Positions 41,586 through 49,537 of a stretch of DNA of 64,000 nt are shown one piece after another. The stretch's first letter is position 1. Each line of letters begins with the position of its first letter. A model generated the notes under the pieces. The model did not search any database. It was not told where the DNA came from and saw only the letters and a list, made by a program, of their open reading frames with translations. This stretch comes from Plantibacter sp. ME-Dv--P-122b. GTDB lineage: Bacteria > Actinomycetota > Actinomycetes > Actinomycetales > Microbacteriaceae. The stretch lies in the NCBI RefSeq assembly GCF_030209375.1, contig NZ_JARVSC010000004.1, positions 124,001 through 188,000 of the forward strand, in the 5' to 3' direction. The position numbers were made by a program, and so were the translations under genes.

Positions 41586-42947
41586 ATGACCGTCGTCGAG
41601 ACCGTTACCACCGTGGAGTCCGTCCGCGCTCGCCTGCAGGAGGCCGGCGTCAAGTATGCGATGGCGAGCTTCGTGGACATGCACGGCAGCATCAAGACCA
41701 AGTTCGTCCCGCTGTCGCACCTCGAGCGCATGGCCGGGGGATCGGAGCTCTTCACGGGGGCCGCGCTCGACGGCCTCCCGCAGGCGATCAGCGACGAGGA
41801 GCTCTCCGCTCGCCCTGACCTCGACAGCGCCGTGCAGTTGCCGTGGCGGAAGGACGTCGCGTTCTTCGCGAGCGACCTCTACACGAAGGGTGAGCCGTTC
41901 GAGGCGGCGTCGCGCAACATCCTCAAGCGCCAGCTCGATGCGGCGGCCGAGATGGGCTTCACCTTCAACCTCGGGATCGAGACCGAGTTCTTCGTCCTGA
42001 AGGACACCCCGGAGGGCGTGACCGAGGTCAGCGACCGCGACGACCTCGCGAAGCCCTGCTACACGGCGACCGCCGCGCTCGACAACCTCGATTGGCTCAC
42101 CGAGCTGGTCGAGGCGATGACCGAGATGGGCTGGGGCGTGTACTCGTTCGACCACGAGGACGCCCCGGGGCAGTTCGAGATCGACTTCAACTACTCCGAC
42201 GCGCTCACCATGGCCGACCGCGCCGTGTTCTTCCGACTCATGGCCAACGAGATCGTCCGCAAGCACGGCTACTTCGCGACCTTCATGCCGAAGCCCTTCG
42301 CCGACCGTAGCGGCTCGGGTGCGCACTTCAACATGTCGCTCGCCGACATCGAGACCGGTGAGAACCTGTTCGAGACCGACGACGACCCGCGTGGTTGCGG
42401 CATCTCGGAGCTCGGATACAAGTTCATCGCCGGAGTCCTGAAGCACGCGCCGGCGCTCTCGGCGGTCATCGCGCCGACGGTCAACAGCTACAAGCGGCTC
42501 GTGCGTCAGGGCAGCATGTCGGGCTCCACCTGGGCTCCGGTCTTCGTGAGCTACGGCAACAACAACCGGACCAACATGCTGCGCGTGCCACTCCAGGGCG
42601 GGCGCGTGGAGTGCCGGGCGGCCGACATCAGCTGCAACCCGTACCTCGGGGCGGCGCTGATCCTCGCCGCGGGCCTCGAGGGCATCCGTGAGGACCTCGA
42701 CCCGGGAGCGCCGCACACCGAGAACATGTACGACTACACCGAGGCGCAGGTCGCGCAGCTCGGCATCGGCATGCTGCCGCGCAGCCTCGGTGAGGCGGTC
42801 GACGAGTTCGCCACCGACTCGCTGTCGCGTGCCGTCTTCGGCGAGGCGATGTACGACGCGTTCATCGACTACAAGCGCCAGGAGTGGAACGAGTACCAGG
42901 CGCACGTGTCGGACTGGGAGACCGCCCGCTACCTGAAGTTCTTCTGA
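41586..42947 (+). CDS. glnT: Type III glutamine synthetase (GlnT class)
   Basis: The 453-residue protein belongs to the GlnT/type III glutamate-ammonia ligase group. It has the N-terminal MHGSIKTKFVPLSHL strand, the metal-binding FNLGIETEFFVL, SFDHEDAPGQFEIDF and the ATP-side RSGSGAHFNMSL. It carries NNNRTNMLRVP near the substrate site. It shares a nitrogen-control region type with the ammonium channel gene. GlnT enzymes can be true glutamine synthetases or act on other amines; the substrate is not proven. GGAGGA precedes the ATG. Confidence 0.87.
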   Translation: MTVVETVTTVESVRARLQEAGVKYAMASFVDMHGSIKTKFVPLSHLERMAGGSELFTGAALDGLPQAISDEELSARPDLDSAVQLPWRKDVAFFASDLYTKGEPFEAASRNILKRQLDAAAEMGFTFNLGIETEFFVLKDTPEGVTEVSDRDDLAKPCYTATAALDNLDWLTELVEAMTEMGWGVYSFDHEDAPGQFEIDFNYSDALTMADRAVFFRLMANEIVRKHGYFATFMPKPFADRSGSGAHFNMSLADIETGENLFETDDDPRGCGISELGYKFIAGVLKHAPALSAVIAPTVNSYKRLVRQGSMSGSTWAPVFVSYGNNNRTNMLRVPLQGGRVECRAADISCNPYLGAALILAAGLEGIREDLDPGAPHTENMYDYTEAQVAQLGIGMLPRSLGEAVDEFATDSLSRAVFGEAMYDAFIDYKRQEWNEYQAHVSDWETARYLKFF

Positions 42948-42952
42948 TCCCG

Positions 42953-43951
42953 ATGCACCAGGTCCTCGACCTCGGGAGGTTCGCGCTGGAGTCCGGCGCG
43001 GACCTCCCGGAGGCGCGGCTCGCGTACACGACGCAGGGCGCGCTGAACGCCGACGGTGACAACGCCGTCCTGCTCCCGAGCTACTACACCGGGACGCACG
43101 CGAGCTACGAGCCGTGGATCGGGCCGGGCCGGGTGCTCGACCCGGCCCGCTGGTTCATCGTCTCGGTGAACCTGTTCGGAAACGGCGTCTCGACGTCACC
43201 GTCGAACGCGGCTGAGGAGGTGCGCGGTGCCGCGTTCCCCGAGGTGTCGATCGGCGACGACGTCCGCGCGCAACGGCGGCTCGCCGAGCACCTGGGTGTC
43301 CGCCGCTGGCGGCTGGTCGCCGGTTGGTCGATGGGCGCACTGCAGGCGTACGAGTGGGCGGTGCAGTATCCGGAGTTCGTCGACGCATTCCTGCCCGTCG
43401 CCGGTGCCGCGCGGTGCTCACCCCACAACGCCGTCTTCCTGGCTGGCGTCGAGGCGGCGCTCCGGGCGGATCCAGCGTTCGACGGCGGCCGCTACACGAC
43501 ACCGCCGCGGGCCGGACTCCGCGCATTCGGGACGGTGTACGCGGGGTGGGCCTACTCGCAGGCGTTCTTCCGGGACGGCGCCTACCGCGACCTCGGGTAC
43601 GCCGACGTCGCCGACCTCCTCGAGGACTGGGCGGCCGACCACGAGCGGTGGGACGCGAACGACCTGCTCGCGATGCTGCGCACCTGGCAGCGGGCGGATC
43701 CCGGGCGAGGGGTCGAGGGCGGTTTGGCCGCTGCCCTCGGGGGCGTGCGTGCGCGGAGCATCGTCATGCCGTCGTCGACCGACCTCTACTTCACCGTCGA
43801 GGACAACGTCCTGGAGTCGGCGATGATGCCTCGGAGCGAGGTGCGGGTCATCGAGTCCGATCTCGGCCATGTCGCGGGGCGGCCTGGCGTGCGTGCGGCC
43901 GAGACGGCCGTGATCGAGGCGGCCATGCGCGAGCTGCTGGGCGAGAGCTGA
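42953..43951 (+). CDS. Alpha/beta hydrolase of the homoserine O-acetyltransferase (MetX) fold
   Basis: The 332-residue protein begins five bases after glnT, so they are cotranscribed. It has the MetX-type core: LLPSYYTGTHASYEPW, VSVNLFGNGVSTSP, nucleophile elbow AGWSMGALQAYEW, acid near SSTDLYFTVEDN and His in DLGHVAGRPG. True MetX motifs for homoserine binding are not all apparent. Its link to a glutamine synthetase suggests hydrolysis or transfer on a nitrogen-containing acyl substrate. This is inference. Confidence 0.82.
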   Translation: MHQVLDLGRFALESGADLPEARLAYTTQGALNADGDNAVLLPSYYTGTHASYEPWIGPGRVLDPARWFIVSVNLFGNGVSTSPSNAAEEVRGAAFPEVSIGDDVRAQRRLAEHLGVRRWRLVAGWSMGALQAYEWAVQYPEFVDAFLPVAGAARCSPHNAVFLAGVEAALRADPAFDGGRYTTPPRAGLRAFGTVYAGWAYSQAFFRDGAYRDLGYADVADLLEDWAADHERWDANDLLAMLRTWQRADPGRGVEGGLAAALGGVRARSIVMPSSTDLYFTVEDNVLESAMMPRSEVRVIESDLGHVAGRPGVRAAETAVIEAAMRELLGES

Positions 43952-44052
43952 GCTGCTGCTGGAGCTCGTGGTCACGCTCACCAAGAACGGTTGACGTGCG
44001 AGGTGTGTGATTTCGGATGTGATTCAGCTTGGTAACGCACTAAACTCGGAGC

Positions 44053-44442
44053 ATGACGATCACGAACTCGACTCCTGGTCTGGGCGCGTTCCAGCGATCG
44101 ATCCGTGCGGAAGTACCTGAACTCGTTGAGGACCTCCGTGGAATCCTCGGAGCCCAGCTGCTCGCCTACCTTGGCAATGTGCGCGAGACGCGCGCCGTTC
44201 GGCAGTGGGCGGAGGGCACACGCGTTCCGTCGGCCGCCACCGAGTTGCGCCTCCGGACCGCGCTCCAGGTTGCCGGCATCCTCCTCGAACGTGACCACCC
44301 GCGTATCGCGCAGTCTTGGTTTCAAGGGCTGAATCCTCAGCTCGATGACGAGTCGCCAGCTCGCCTGATCCGCGAAGGCGACATCGACGAGGTCGGTCCG
44401 CGGGTGATCGCAGCCGCACGCGCGTTCACTGCGGTGGGCTAG
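44053..44442 (+). CDS. MbcA/ParS/Xre-type antitoxin
   Basis: The 129-residue protein has a helical DNA-binding half (LLAYLGNVRETRAVRQWAEGTRVPS) and a C-terminal segment SWFQGLNPQLDDESPARLIREG typical of the Xre/MbcA/ParS toxin-binding domain. Its TAG stop shares a base with the GTG of the RES gene. It should neutralise the toxin and repress the operon. Confidence 0.85.
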   Translation: MTITNSTPGLGAFQRSIRAEVPELVEDLRGILGAQLLAYLGNVRETRAVRQWAEGTRVPSAATELRLRTALQVAGILLERDHPRIAQSWFQGLNPQLDDESPARLIREGDIDEVGPRVIAAARAFTAVG

Positions 44443-45173
44443 TGCCGACTGCGTCCGAGTCAGGACCTCGATTCGTCGTCCGAGACAGCCCAGGAACGGT
44501 CTTCAGAGTCGGATTCGGACCCGACCCATGGGCTTGGACCGACTGGATCCACGCCAATGGAGGCCGATTCACCGGGCGATGGGACTCGGAAGACGGCTCC
44601 TACCGGACGCTTTATGCGGGGGCGTCTCTGTACGGCTGTCTCGTCGAGATCTTGGCGCGGTTTCGTCCGGACCCAGCAGTTGTCGCGGAGATGGCTGCGA
44701 TCGAGGTGAGTGACGAAGATGACGAGCTCTATCCCACCGTCGAGGCAGGAACGGTGGACGCCTCCTGGTTCAGGAACCGCAGGGTGGGGCGCGCCGACCT
44801 CGCCGGTCGCTACTGCGATGTGACGAACTCGCGAACGATTGCGGCGCTGCGTGACTCCTTTGCCGCCATGGCCATCCGGGAGTTCGGCTTGGGTGACTTC
44901 GACAGCTCAGCGCTGCAGAACAGCCAGCCTCGTGCGCTCACCCAACGCGTGGGTCGTTTCATTTTCGGGCGAGACGCCAGCGATGGTGGACCGTTCGACG
45001 GCATCCAATTCGGATCCCGTCATGGGGCGGACATCGTGCTCTGGGCCATCTTCGAGCAGGCGGATGACGGCATCACGAGCACGAGGCTCGACAACATCGA
45101 CATCGATCTCATCGACCTGCAGTCCCCGGATCTTCTCAGCGTGTTGCGCCTCCACAACCTGACCATCGCCTAG
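44442..45173 (+). CDS. RES domain toxin (NAD-degrading type)
   Basis: The 243-residue protein has the RES landmarks: Arg in TVFRVGFGPDPW, NGGRFTGRWDSEDGSYRTLYAG, the Glu in CLVEILARF, and a late GIQFGSRHG segment. RES toxins of the Xre-RES and MbcTA families deplete NAD+. The gene is fused to its antitoxin by a one-base overlap. A short hairpin (CGTCCC with GGGACG, 45182-45200) follows the stop. The pair is inserted between the glnT operon and the TetR gene. Confidence 0.86.
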   Translation: MPTASESGPRFVVRDSPGTVFRVGFGPDPWAWTDWIHANGGRFTGRWDSEDGSYRTLYAGASLYGCLVEILARFRPDPAVVAEMAAIEVSDEDDELYPTVEAGTVDASWFRNRRVGRADLAGRYCDVTNSRTIAALRDSFAAMAIREFGLGDFDSSALQNSQPRALTQRVGRFIFGRDASDGGPFDGIQFGSRHGADIVLWAIFEQADDGITSTRLDNIDIDLIDLQSPDLLSVLRLHNLTIA

Positions 45174-45277
45174 CGTCACCACGTCCCGTCCGATGGGACG
45201 ATCATGAGGCTTCAAAGCCGTCGAGCCGCTCGCCCGTAGGATTGGCGGAGGTGTCCGCGAGCAGGGAGTGGTGATCG

Positions 45278-46063
45278 ATGGCCGGCCGCACAGGAGCATC
45301 GCCCGGTCGTCCTCGCGCGAGCGGGATCGCCGCCGAGGATCCTCGCGAGGAGATCATCCAGGTCGCGACCAGGCTGTTCGCCGAGCGCGGGTACGAGCGC
45401 ACGAGTATGACGATGCTGGCCGAGGCGTGCGGGATGAAGCAGTCCTCGCTCTACTACTGGTTCGCGAACAAGCGCGAGGTGCTGCGGGCGACCGCCGCCT
45501 CGAACCGCCAGTCGGTCGGCGCAGCGGAGGCCCTCGGTTCGATCGAGGCTGATGTTCCGGCGAAGCTCTACCGCGTCCTCTACGAGGACGGCGTCGCGAT
45601 CTGTGAGGCTCCCTTCGACTACAACGAGATCGAGCGACTCGCGGCGGAGCATCCCGACGACCTCGCGTCGTTCTGGGTCGACTATCGCACGCTGTTCACG
45701 TTCATCGCCGGACTCATCCGCGACGGGGTGGAGCAGGGATCCCTCGTCCTCGGCGGCAGCGAGACGCCGGAGTGGGCGGCGGCGGCGGCGCTCCACGCCA
45801 ACGAGGGCATGCAGAAGGCCTACCGCTACGGCTCCGGCGACATCGCCGCGCAGTACCCGCCGGTCGAGGCCGCCGAGGGTGCGAGCGACGCGGACCGTAT
45901 CCGGGCCTTCGCCCGCCGGACGGCGTCGGCCACCGTGCACAGCCTCCTCGTCGACCGCGCGGCGCTCGCCGACGTGGAGCACGACGCCCTGGCGCTGGAC
46001 CTCGCCGTCGGCGGTGAGGGGCTGGCTTCACCTAGCAAGGCTGATCTCATTGATCTCATTTAG
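45278..46063 (+). CDS. TetR family regulator, AmtR-like
   Basis: The 261-residue protein has an N-terminal TetR HTH: NH2-side GRPRASG, then DPREEIIQVATRLFAERGYERTS, MLAEACGMKQSSLYYWFANKREVL. This closely resembles corynebacterial AmtR (PREEIL, then QASLYYHFPSK), which controls ammonium uptake and glutamine synthetase genes. Its neighbours here are such genes. The last residues SPSKADLIDLI sit at the edge of a low-GC island and may replace the native C-terminus. Confidence 0.8.
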   Translation: MAGRTGASPGRPRASGIAAEDPREEIIQVATRLFAERGYERTSMTMLAEACGMKQSSLYYWFANKREVLRATAASNRQSVGAAEALGSIEADVPAKLYRVLYEDGVAICEAPFDYNEIERLAAEHPDDLASFWVDYRTLFTFIAGLIRDGVEQGSLVLGGSETPEWAAAAALHANEGMQKAYRYGSGDIAAQYPPVEAAEGASDADRIRAFARRTASATVHSLLVDRAALADVEHDALALDLAVGGEGLASPSKADLIDLI

Positions 46064-46315
46064 CGCTCCAATTGGGCCAAAGACCTATCAGGAACTTGCC
46101 AGCGGATCGATGCTGCCGCTGAATATCCCGGTTTGGTAGCCTTGCTCGGTCGAGCATCGTGCTCGTGCCCGGAAGCACTTGGTAGTCGGACAGGTGCCGC
46201 TACAGACTTGCGCTTGAGGCAAAGGTCACTTCTGCGTTCGGGTGCCAGTGCGATATTTGGCCGAAGCGCGGCGTCCTTCTAGGAGGGCTCTCGGTGGTGT
46301 CCGAGTTGGAGCGTT

Positions 46316-46350
46316 GCTCTTCCGCGGCCTGTCATAGGTCGCGGAAGAGC
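46316..46350 (-). terminator. Strong hairpin after the TIR-like gene
   Basis: GCTCTTCCGCGGCCT and AGGTCGCGGAAGAGC form a 15-bp stem (one G-U) with a GTCAT loop, eight bases beyond the minus-strand stop. The rest of the 294-base gap 46064-46357 is lower in GC and holds no gene I can support. Confidence 0.8.
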
Positions 46351-46357
46351 CTCTCGA

Positions 46358-47140
46358 TCAAGGCAACGGTCGATCCAATTGAACTGGGCGCCTGACGCTC
46401 TGGCTAATTCGTAGGCCGTTTGCCCGTAGTTGGGCAGCAAAGAGGCGTAGCTCCATCCGCGCCGCCGCAGGATCGTCTAGCGAGAGTGTGTAGCGGCGAC
46501 GGCGCCGGTCCTCGATTCGCAGTGTGGTCTCGGAGCGAGTGCGAACACGCCAGCCCTGCGCTTCGGCTGCTCGACATACGCGTTCGATTTCAGATCGCAG
46601 GATCCGCTGAGAATCGGATTGGTGCGACGCGCTCGCCGTGGTCACCATCTGTGTACGCGGTCCGAGCGCGCCGATTCGCTCCACAATGCCTAGCACCGCT
46701 TCGTTCAGGGCAGCTCGCTGATTCCCGTCCTGCCGACGGGTATATGGAAGCCATGTGACTCCCATCAAGTCGGTGGGGAGGTGGAGGTCGGTGGATCGAT
46801 CCGCAACTATGTAGGTTCGCTCTCGACCTAGGGCTCCAATGAACAAGCCAAGTTCGAAAACGACATTGTCGCGGGCGACCGGGCGAGTCACGCCTCGAGA
46901 ACTCACCGTGTCGTCCGCTGACACGACGAGTACGGCGAAATCGGACTGGGCCGTTGCCTCGGTCAGGCGATCAATTGTTATGGAGGATGCCTGGAACACA
47001 CCTTGGTCCCACCGTGTCGCGACGCACGAGCCGGTATGTTCCAGTTCTAGCTGAAGATACCGACCGATCTGTAGGGCCTCGCTCGACGAACCTATGAAGA
47101 CAGACGGGAGCTCGTCGTGGCCTATTCCTGCATCGCGCAT
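46358..47140 (-). CDS. TIR-like nucleotide-binding domain protein, putative defence effector
   Basis: The 260-residue protein has an N-terminal TIR-like domain (PF10137/CAP12 type, residues 12-130): PSVFIGSSSEALQIGRYLQ, then FAVLVVSADD, RDNVVFELGLFIGALGRERTYIV. FELG carries the candidate catalytic Glu. A basic C-terminal domain of unknown family follows (RSEIERVCRAAEAQGWRVRTRSETTLRIEDRRRRRYTL in part). TIR-like domains of this kind act as NADase effectors in CBASS, Pycsar and related defence. No cyclase gene lies beside it. GC is lower than in the flanks. Confidence 0.82.
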   Translation of the reverse strand: MRDAGIGHDELPSVFIGSSSEALQIGRYLQLELEHTGSCVATRWDQGVFQASSITIDRLTEATAQSDFAVLVVSADDTVSSRGVTRPVARDNVVFELGLFIGALGRERTYIVADRSTDLHLPTDLMGVTWLPYTRRQDGNQRAALNEAVLGIVERIGALGPRTQMVTTASASHQSDSQRILRSEIERVCRAAEAQGWRVRTRSETTLRIEDRRRRRYTLSLDDPAAARMELRLFAAQLRANGLRISQSVRRPVQLDRPLP

Positions 47141-47189
47141 GAGGCCATCGTATGGTCACCTTCCTCGCGCACGCGTACGTAGGAGGATA

Positions 47190-47690
47190 ATGCTTGCGGC
47201 CACTAGTCTGAGTCCCATGCCAGAAAGAATGGATGAGGAGAGCCTTGCTCTGGTCCACAGTGAGATGCTCCGCCTACGCGAGGCCCAGTCGGTGCGTGTC
47301 GCGAGCGTGCGCGCTAGGTCATCGGCCGTTCTAGCGGCGGCAGGCATCGCGACGACGCTCCTCGCAGCGGCCACAGCAAATCCCTACTACGTACTGGTAA
47401 TCTGTGCTTTAGTTACGTCCAGTGTATATTGCGTAAAGTCGATGTGGATGACTCGGGTTGCAGTCATGCATCCGGTAGCGATGATGCGATCGATAGGCCT
47501 CAAGCGGCCGTTTGAGGCCAGACTGCAGCTCCTGCAGCAGCTCAGGAACGAGTACAACGCAGTCGAGGTGGGTCTGCTTGAGACCGGTAAGCACACGAAC
47601 ACGGCATTGGGTTGGTTTGTGGCTGGCCTCGTTTTGGCGCTTCTAGTGAGTCTTGTCACGGCTCTATTGCCGGTATTTACAATTCATTAG
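47190..47690 (+). CDS. Three-helix membrane protein of unknown function
   Basis: The 166-residue protein has a charged N-terminal helix (ESLALVHSEMLRLREAQSVRVASVRAR), two hydrophobic segments (SSAVLAAAGIATTLLAAAT and YYVLVICALVTSSVYCV), a soluble stretch of 60 residues, and a third helix (LGWFVAGLVLALLVSLVTALL). This resembles, in layout only, 2TM effector proteins of nucleotide-signal defence systems. AGGAGG lies three bases before ATG 47190; ATG 47217 is the alternative. It is divergent from the TIR-like gene with 49 bases between starts. Confidence 0.7.
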   Translation: MLAATSLSPMPERMDEESLALVHSEMLRLREAQSVRVASVRARSSAVLAAAGIATTLLAAATANPYYVLVICALVTSSVYCVKSMWMTRVAVMHPVAMMRSIGLKRPFEARLQLLQQLRNEYNAVEVGLLETGKHTNTALGWFVAGLVLALLVSLVTALLPVFTIH

Positions 47691-47700
47691 GAGGTGAATT

Positions 47701-47865
47701 ATGAGCGATAACGAGGATGAGATCGTCGCTATTGCCTATGGACGTGTTGTCGGACAGCCTGAGGATGAAAACCAGGAGACGATCCAGGCGTCTGGTTGGG
47801 GAGGCAAGCACACCACCCTTCAGGAGAGTGCCGACGTGCCTCCGCAGGAGGACTTCGAAGATTAG
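47701..47865 (+). CDS. 54-residue acidic protein downstream of the membrane protein
   Basis: An ATG at 47701 preceded by an excellent AGGAGGTG opens a 54-codon frame starting MSDNEDEIVAIAYGRV and ending PQEDFED. The AGGAGGTG overlaps the stop region of the membrane protein gene, so the two are cotranscribed. About a third of residues are Asp or Glu. A central SGWGGKHTT is unusual. It matches no family I know. Its length puts it below common gene-calling limits. Confidence 0.62.
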   Translation: MSDNEDEIVAIAYGRVVGQPEDENQETIQASGWGGKHTTLQESADVPPQEDFED

Positions 47866-48260
47866 GCAGTGGATGCGGAACATCCGGCCAGCGGCTGCAA
47901 GCGGACTCTGATTGTGCGGGCTGGCCGGATGGCGCAGCGAGGCGGATCGTGTCCGGTTCTTCGCTCGCCTCCTGGCCTCCGCAACGGCGAAGCTCCGCAT
48001 CTTGGGGCCTCGGCTATAGGTCCGTCGTCGACTCATCTAGCGCCTCTCCAGAATGGATCGGGTCAGGACCGCTGTCGTCCCTTTCTCGAGCCTGACGCCC
48101 GCCGCTGGATCGATGGAGGGGCGCGGAGCTTCTGGTGCGAGCGAGCCGCCGGTGAGATGCTGCGGGCTGACGTACTGGCTCCGTTCGGCGAGGCCATGGC
48201 CACGAACAGGTGCTGGGCTGCTCGTGCGGAACCGACTCCGCCCCGCTCAATCGCGGTGGA
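47866..48260. other. 395-base gap with a 12-bp inverted repeat
   Basis: No gene is supported here; frames of 78-133 codons on both strands lack family features or ribosome sites. CATCCGGCCAGC (47881-47892) and GCTGGCCGGATG (47920-47931) form a perfect inverted repeat 16 bases after the small acidic gene, plausible as its terminator. Confidence 0.6.
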
Positions 48261-49280
48261 CTAAAGTCGTGAGGCGAGATTGTCCACGGCCGCTACGCAA
48301 TCGAGGCGATATGGCTCGTTCACTTGAATGCGCTGGCCCTCGACCTCGAGGCGCCCCGAGCGCATCGCATAGAAGGGGCAGCCCCGAGCGAAGGCGACCA
48401 CGCCAGTGGTTTGGAAGTCGCGGATTTCGACCATCCCCTCGGCAGGGACGGTGAAGTCAAAAATCTCAGGGTTCGTCACCAGGAGCTGCGCGACGTCCCG
48501 GTCGATGGACTGAAGAACACTCGCATACGCCGACGACGGCCCCATGTATTGCGTGAGCCGGTTCTTCACAATCGAATGTACTTTTGGAAGCGGTCGTCCT
48601 GCTTCACGGAGTTTTGTTGGGAACGCATATGCAAGGTAAATATCCGATGGGAGTTTGAGCCCGTAGATCAGCGAGAATGCGTTCTGGATCGCGCGACGTG
48701 ATGAATCATCGGCCATGACCGGTAAAACAAGAAGTTCAACGGTTGAAAGAGCGATCTGGGTGTAGATCGAGAAGCTCGGGTTGGCATCGACGAAGACCGT
48801 GTCGTATTCATCCTGGATGCCGGCGAGGAAGTCACTGAGCCAGTCGATCACGGCAATCCAACTGTTCGTGCCCGGGATTTGGTTATTTGCGAGCGTCGAG
48901 ATCGCGTTGGCCTGTAACTCGAGAAGTGGATCGCCCGCTAGCAGGTCGATGTTGGTCGGAATCGCGTCGTTAAAGTCGCTCGGGTGAGTGATGAAGTCCC
49001 GGGGGTCAAACGTAGGAGGTGAGTAGGGGGAGGGTAACCGTAGCTGGAAATATCCCCCGATGGTCGCGCGCACCAATCCTCCCTGGATTTCAAGGAGACG
49101 GGTGCTCCCGCCGTTGACGAGGCCCCCAAGGAGCAGTTCGGAAAGATTCGCCTGTGGGCATACATCCACCGTGAGGATCTTCTCATCGGGGTGCGCATGG
49201 GCGTACGCGGTGGCAGTTTGGAAGCTCAGGCTTGTCTTCCCCGTGCCGCCCTTATTGTTCCAGAACCCATAGATCTTCAT
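48261..49280 (-). CDS. Orphan ParA/MinD-type ATPase
   Basis: The 339-residue protein has the deviant Walker A KGGTGKTS (residues 10-17), the switch VDVCPQANLSELLLG and Walker B YDTVFVDANPS. No parB gene or parS site is near, so chromosome partitioning is unlikely. Similar stand-alone ParA proteins occur on plasmids, integrative elements and defence islands. It closes the low-GC island next to the ammonium channel gene. Confidence 0.83.
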   Translation of the reverse strand: MKIYGFWNNKGGTGKTSLSFQTATAYAHAHPDEKILTVDVCPQANLSELLLGGLVNGGSTRLLEIQGGLVRATIGGYFQLRLPSPYSPPTFDPRDFITHPSDFNDAIPTNIDLLAGDPLLELQANAISTLANNQIPGTNSWIAVIDWLSDFLAGIQDEYDTVFVDANPSFSIYTQIALSTVELLVLPVMADDSSRRAIQNAFSLIYGLKLPSDIYLAYAFPTKLREAGRPLPKVHSIVKNRLTQYMGPSSAYASVLQSIDRDVAQLLVTNPEIFDFTVPAEGMVEIRDFQTTGVVAFARGCPFYAMRSGRLEVEGQRIQVNEPYRLDCVAAVDNLASRL

Positions 49281-49332
49281 TGTTGCCTCTCGACAGTCAT
49301 AGACGTAGTTGCGTCGTTCGTAACCATCCTAG

Positions 49333-49347
49333 CGTACACATTGTACG
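49333..49347 (-). promoter_or_regulatory. Palindrome and -10 element at the parA-type promoter
   Basis: CGTACA-CAT-TGTACG (49333-49347) is a perfect palindrome. On the minus strand it contains TACAAT (49345-49340), five of six matches to a -10. The arrangement suggests autorepression. Confidence 0.5.
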
Positions 49348-49422
49348 TATTGGCAACCAATCTCGACGCGCTGACCGGCGCGTTGGCTGCATCTTGGCGA
49401 CATTGGCGCCCGTGTGGATCCC

Positions 49423-49493
49423 GTAACGAACACGAAACGGATTCGATACTGCATTGAAACCGGTCGTCATGACAATTGGATGACCTATTGAAA
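49423..49493 (+). promoter_or_regulatory. Nitrogen-control sites upstream of the ammonium channel gene
   Basis: GTAAC-N6-GAAAC-N6-GATAC-N6-GAAAC (49423-49460) matches the four-part GlnR consensus at every spacing. ATTCGATACTGCATTGAAA (49441-49459) within it shares 16 of 19 bases with the first glnT site. A second, weaker copy ending TATTGAAA lies at 49475-49493. In both promoters the two palindromes are 34-35 bases apart. Confidence 0.66.
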
Positions 49494-49537
49494 TGCGGTC
49501 GTCCGTTTCGGATCCCGCGCGAACCCTGGAGGTCCGG

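Noticed and set aside
40227-42905. 892-codon frame antisense to the alcohol dehydrogenase and glnT genes
   Set aside because: Both plus-strand genes have clear catalytic motifs; the antisense product has none.
46064-46357. Integrase attachment site at the edge of the low-GC island
   Set aside because: I found no direct repeat shared with the other edge near 49340 and no tRNA gene or integrase in the window.
47701-47865. Lasso-peptide or other RiPP precursor reading of the small acidic gene
   Set aside because: No cyclase, protease or recognition-element gene is nearby, and the core position is not convincing.
47869-48264. 131-codon plus-strand frame between the acidic peptide and parA-type genes
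   Set aside because: No ribosome site, mixed composition, and competing frames of similar length on both strands.
48261-49280. Plasmid or chromosome partition locus
   Set aside because: Walker motifs are clear but there is no parB gene or iterated centromere-like sequence around it.
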